A stretch of DNA of 7,250 nt from UBA9547 sp044349205. GTDB taxonomy: Bacteria > Bacteroidota > Bacteroidia > Cytophagales > UBA9547. This document shows positions 6,190-7,250 of this stretch, piece by piece (position 1 is the first letter of the stretch; every line of letters begins with the position of its first letter). Location of the stretch: contig JBIKRJ010000123.1 of assembly GCA_044349205.1 (NCBI GenBank), positions 1 through 7,250 on the forward strand. Direction: 5' to 3'. The notes beneath the pieces are model-generated. The model did not search any database and was not told the DNA's origin. It was given only the letters and a program-made list of their open reading frames with translations. Made by a program: the position numbers and the translations under genes.

Positions 6190-7250
6190 ATGAAACTAAC
6201 TAATCACCCTTTCAAAGCTTGGGTTCTTTCCGGACTCATGCTCGTGGGCTTCGGTGCAAACGCCCAGTTTACGGGTTCGTACCAGTTCCCACAAAACACA
6301 TCTTACTTGGGAGGTCGAAAACCTACCAATGCGGCTTCTGCCGATGCCTTGGCTTCGTACAATTACTGGAAAACAAACTTTGTAGCTTCCAGTGCATGTA
6401 ATGGACAAAGTGCATACCGTGTCATTTTTGACTATTATGCTGGTGGTCGCGGAAGAACCGACCGTGGCTCTACTGTGTCGGAAGGAATTGCCTATGGTAT
6501 GTTACTTTCTGCTTATGCTGGTGACAGAGCTTTCTTCGACGGTTTTTGGACTTACTACAAACAGTTCAGAAATAGTAATGGAATTATGCATTGGAAAATA
6601 GACAACTGCGGTGTAGTGGGACAAAATGGTGCCACCGATGCCGAATTGGATGTGGCGATGGCTCTTGTACAAGCTTCTTACCAATGGCAGAGCAACGATT
6701 ATTTGAACGATGCTAAAGCCATGATTGCCCTCATTCGTCAAAAAGAAGTAGAGAGCGGTTCGTTTGTGTTGAAGCCTGGCGATCAGTTCGGTGGCTCATC
6801 TTTAGTCAATCCTTCCTATTTCTCTCCCGCCTATTACCGCGTGTTTGCCCAGTTAGAGCCTACACAAGCTAGCTTTTGGAATTCAGTTTTAGCCAAAGGA
6901 TATGACATTATTTTCAAGGCTGATGAAAACACCACCACTAAAACTGCCAGTCAAAGAGGCAATGGTTTGGTCCCTGACTGGTGCGATGCCAATGGAAACT
7001 TTGCAAGTGGTGCAGCCAATTACGAAGACCAAGGGAAAAACTTCATTTACGATGCTATTCGCACCCCTTGGCGTACTGCCATGGACGTGTTGTGGTGGGG
7101 AAGCACAACTGCCGCTCTTGGTCAAAAATATTGCACTCGTTTCACCAACTGGGCTATCAAAAGTACCAATGGTGACCTGAATACAGTAGGAGCTAAATAT
7201 GACCTAAATGGCAATAAGTTGAATCCATACAAAAACAATACTTTCGTGGG
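6190..7250 (+). CDS. Secreted glycoside hydrolase family 8 enzyme (3' end missing)
   Basis: The gene runs from ATG at 6190 off the right edge (353 complete codons). Residues 1-25 form a signal peptide with an ANA|Q cleavage site; there is no lipobox cysteine. The mature part carries GH8 hallmarks. TVSEGIAYGM (95-104) holds Glu98, the expected general acid. GIMHWKID is at 131-138. ATDAELDVAMAL (148-159) is the family signature, with Glu152 where the classic pattern has Asp. YDAIRTPWR (287-295) holds Asp288, at the position of the base in cellulase-type (GH8a) enzymes. GH8 enzymes are inverting (alpha/alpha)6-barrel hydrolases that cut beta-1,4-linked glucan, xylan, mixed-linkage glucan or chitosan; the substrate cannot be decided here. 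No cellulose-synthase genes are adjacent, so a BcsZ role is not favoured. The end of the catalytic domain and any T9SS signal or carbohydrate-binding module would lie beyond 7250. A TAnnTTTG box lies about 40 bases upstream. Confidence 0.92.
   Translation, partial: MKLTNHPFKAWVLSGLMLVGFGANAQFTGSYQFPQNTSYLGGRKPTNAASADALASYNYWKTNFVASSACNGQSAYRVIFDYYAGGRGRTDRGSTVSEGIAYGMLLSAYAGDRAFFDGFWTYYKQFRNSNGIMHWKIDNCGVVGQNGATDAELDVAMALVQASYQWQSNDYLNDAKAMIALIRQKEVESGSFVLKPGDQFGGSSLVNPSYFSPAYYRVFAQLEPTQASFWNSVLAKGYDIIFKADENTTTKTASQRGNGLVPDWCDANGNFASGAANYEDQGKNFIYDAIRTPWRTAMDVLWWGSTTAALGQKYCTRFTNWAIKSTNGDLNTVGAKYDLNGNKLNPYKNNTFV

Noticed and set aside
6902..7180. Plus-strand 92- and 64-residue frames near the right edge
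   Set aside because: They are out-of-frame readings of the GH8 gene, which carries the YDAIRTPWR motif in its own frame at the same place.

Overview
The window looks like a chromosomal segment from a member of the Bacteroidetes (Bacteroidota) that has a type IX secretion system (T9SS). Four things point that way. The first gene ends in a typical T9SS type A sorting domain. A tiny downstream gene ends in a PxDGG / hydrophobic helix / basic tail resembling the PID-CTERM signal. Start codons lack strong Shine-Dalgarno sequences. Intergenic regions carry TAnnTTTG boxes, the -7 element of this phylum. I cannot name the genus. All genes are on the + strand, and I see no rRNA, tRNA, CRISPR, transposase or prophage gene.

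Layout. (1) 1-3336: the 3' part of a very large secreted adhesin-like protein, open at the left edge. It runs from short FTNTG-type repeats through an Ig-like domain, three 91-residue PKD/Ig-like tandem repeats, another Ig-like domain, a beta-rich 'GWNLLGNPYPS' region and a C-terminal T9SS signal. (2) 3365-3541: a 58-residue protein with a signal peptide, a polyproline run and a PID-CTERM-like anchor, followed by a convincing intrinsic terminator at 3565-3602. (3) 3698-4693: a MoxR-type AAA+ ATPase behind TAnnTTTG promoter boxes. (4) 4724-6085: an RsmF-like (NOL1/NOP2/Sun) RNA cytosine-C5 methyltransferase, 30 bases after the ATPase and probably co-transcribed with it. (5) 6190-7250: the 5' part of a secreted glycoside hydrolase family 8 enzyme with its own promoter box, cut by the right edge.

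The genes do not form one obvious pathway. The two ends concern the cell surface and extracellular polysaccharide (adhesin, small anchored protein, GH8 enzyme). The middle pair is housekeeping (chaperone-like ATPase and RNA modification). The points most worth a second look are the mosaic structure of the 273-bp repeats, which suggests recombination between copies; the small PID-CTERM-like gene with a possible private promoter inside the end of the adhesin gene; and the MoxR gene without its usual DUF58/VWA partners immediately downstream. I did not find a clearly new multi-gene system.
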